Assembly (NCBI GenBank): GCA_040954595.2
Contig: CM082595.2
Location: 8,122,001-8,186,000 of the forward strand
Direction of reading: 5' to 3'
DNA length: 64,000 nucleotides
Source of the DNA: Balanoglossus misakiensis
Taxonomy: Eukaryota; Hemichordata
The notes under the pieces are model-generated. The model worked only from the letters and a program-made list of their open reading frames with translations. It had not been told where the DNA came from and made no database searches. A program made the translations under genes and the position numbers. Within the stretch, counting starts at the first letter, position 1. Each line of letters begins with the position of its first letter. Of this stretch, positions 62,821 through 64,000 are shown in pieces.

Positions 62821-63035
62821 GTAAGTATAGGCCCACTGTGCTTCACAATCACAATTGTAGAAACAAAACACAATCAAATAATATAAAATGAGACTGGGCG
62901 GCCTTAATATTTTTGAAACACCTGCATGATATCACTTCTTTATTTTGCCAGAGGTCCGTGCATCTTTCTTTCACGGTTTTGTCTTCTGGCTGCATTTATG
63001 GTTGTCTGTGCTAGGCCACGCTGTGCTGCTGATGT

Positions 63036-63036
<1 letters not shown>

Positions 63037-63101
<65 letters not shown>
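63037..63101. repeat. TG microsatellite
   Basis: (TG)n with one TTTG interruption, inside the intron of the membrane-protein gene. Confidence 0.95.
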
Positions 63102-63102
<1 letters not shown>

Positions 63103-63330
63103 TTTTTGATTGGCCATGTACCAGTCAATGGTAAAATATATTTGCCTAGTGATTTTATTGAATATATAGATGGTTATGCTCGCAAATATATAATTCTGTA
63201 TTTCATAAGTAACCTGAATGGATCCTGCCAACGTCACAAGTAACCCGAATGAATCCTGCCCACGCCTATAGCCCAAGGCCTCATATTCTGCACTTTAAGC
63301 TTTTTTGCTATCAATATTTTTTCTTGACAG

Positions 63331-63482
63331 GTGACGAACTCAGTAACAATGGCAACACTTTCATGGTTCTAGTCCTATGCTTTATCGCTGCATATCTGGC
63401 TGTGCATATTGTGTTGGTCCTCGGGATTTCGCGTTTTGTAAGAAACCTAGACCCTGCTCCGAAGTTGCAAAATGACACATAG
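63331..63482 (+). CDS. last exon: transmembrane segment and short cytoplasmic tail
   Basis: Acceptor TTTTCTTGACAG, and its first two bases complete a Cys codon split at 62,820 (phase 1). It reads DELSNNGNTF, a hydrophobic segment of about 22 residues (MVLVLCFIAAYLAVHIVLVL), then basic SRFVRNLDPAPKLQNDT and TAG. This fits a type I single-pass plasma-membrane protein with a 20-residue tail. With the previous exon it is the 3' end of a gene whose 5' part is not in view. Confidence 0.65.
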
Positions 63483-64000
63483 ATTACTTTTCTGGCTTTG
63501 AGCTTTATCCATGTTATTGACTCAATGATCGAATGCAAAATATTATTTATGATTGCTAGTTAGGTTTTTCTTACAGTAAGCGCAACACTGTCGCTTTATT
63601 ACATTTAATAATTAAGATTAAGCTAAATAAATAAAGTCTGCATTTAAACCGTATTGGAATTGAATTGTAACTACATTTATTTTTGAACAAATGTGGCACA
63701 GGTGTATTAATTATCGCAGGTTTCCAATGTCTTGAGGACATATTCACTATAGATCTAGGTAGTTATTATGTGCACATGCGTACATTCAACTACTGGAGGA
63801 TATCTTTTTGGACTAACTGTAATACCTGTGCTGTATTGTGTTGTGTTTGTCTGTACAATGTGCCACATAAATGTGATAATTGATTGAATATATTTGGAAT
63901 ATGGATGGATATGATCGGAATTATTTGATTATAATTAGTGTTATTTTAATAAACGTATATACTTTAGTTCGCTATGACTTCAAACCTGTGTTGTTGTTGT
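63483..64000 (+). other. 3' UTR and downstream flank
   Basis: Overlapping AATAAA signals at 63,626-63,635, 144 bp after the stop, would end the membrane-protein transcript. Beyond them no gene is recognised; the 66-codon frame at 63,683-63,883 has no support. Confidence 0.5.

Overview
The window is animal nuclear DNA: coding segments are split by GT-AG introns, AATAAA signals are present, and most of the sequence is AT-rich interspersed and tandem repeat. The mix (Helentron-type Helitrons with OTU and endonuclease domains, an L1/Tx1-type LINE, pogo-like and other MITEs, ankyrin exons) fits a marine invertebrate such as a lancelet, hemichordate or echinoderm. The species cannot be fixed from the sequence alone. 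Nothing bacterial or CRISPR-like was seen.

Layout. 190-9,960 and 26,880-31,440 are two blocks of one composite repeat. Tandem units of about 240 bp (module A) alternate with a 0.7-1 kb module B that starts at a CTGCTTGCAG hairpin. Most A units carry a perfect nuclear-receptor DR1 site. 9,960-13,600 is AT-rich with no convincing gene. 13,840-14,575 is a LINE 3' remnant. 14,927-22,405 (minus) is a complete Helentron ORF of about 2,490 residues with OTU, HUH Rep, PIF1-like helicase and endonuclease domains; a 205-bp tandem array lies just 5' of it. 25,449-26,040 is a very young foldback element. 32,313-35,348 (plus) is a spliced gene for an unrecognised protein of about 894 residues that looks transposon-encoded, convergent with an intact 216-codon gene (36,199-36,849, minus). 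37,364-43,447 (minus) is a second, broken Helentron. 43,836-47,705 is a 30-bp minisatellite. 49,768-55,711 is a tandem repeat of about 540 bp that carries tRNA-like Pol III units and is interrupted by a 5'-truncated LINE. 55,727-61,213 (minus) is part of an ankyrin-repeat gene with one repeat per exon, most exons arising by amplification of an exon-intron unit. 62,311-63,482 (plus) is the 3' end of a gene for a single-pass membrane protein whose exon is broken by a repeat.

How it fits together. Mobile and tandem DNA dominate. The Helentron protein would nick, unwind and replicate its own DNA by a rolling-circle route, and the second copy shows how such an element decays. The most novel-looking parts are the spliced unknown gene at 32.3-35.3 kb, whose leader resembles repeat module B, the dense DR1/DR4 arrays, the hairpins whose two arms change together, and the tandem tRNA-like units. 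Host coding content is limited to the ankyrin gene, the membrane-protein 3' end, the 216-codon gene and a tentative 5' exon pair at 24.7-26.6 kb.
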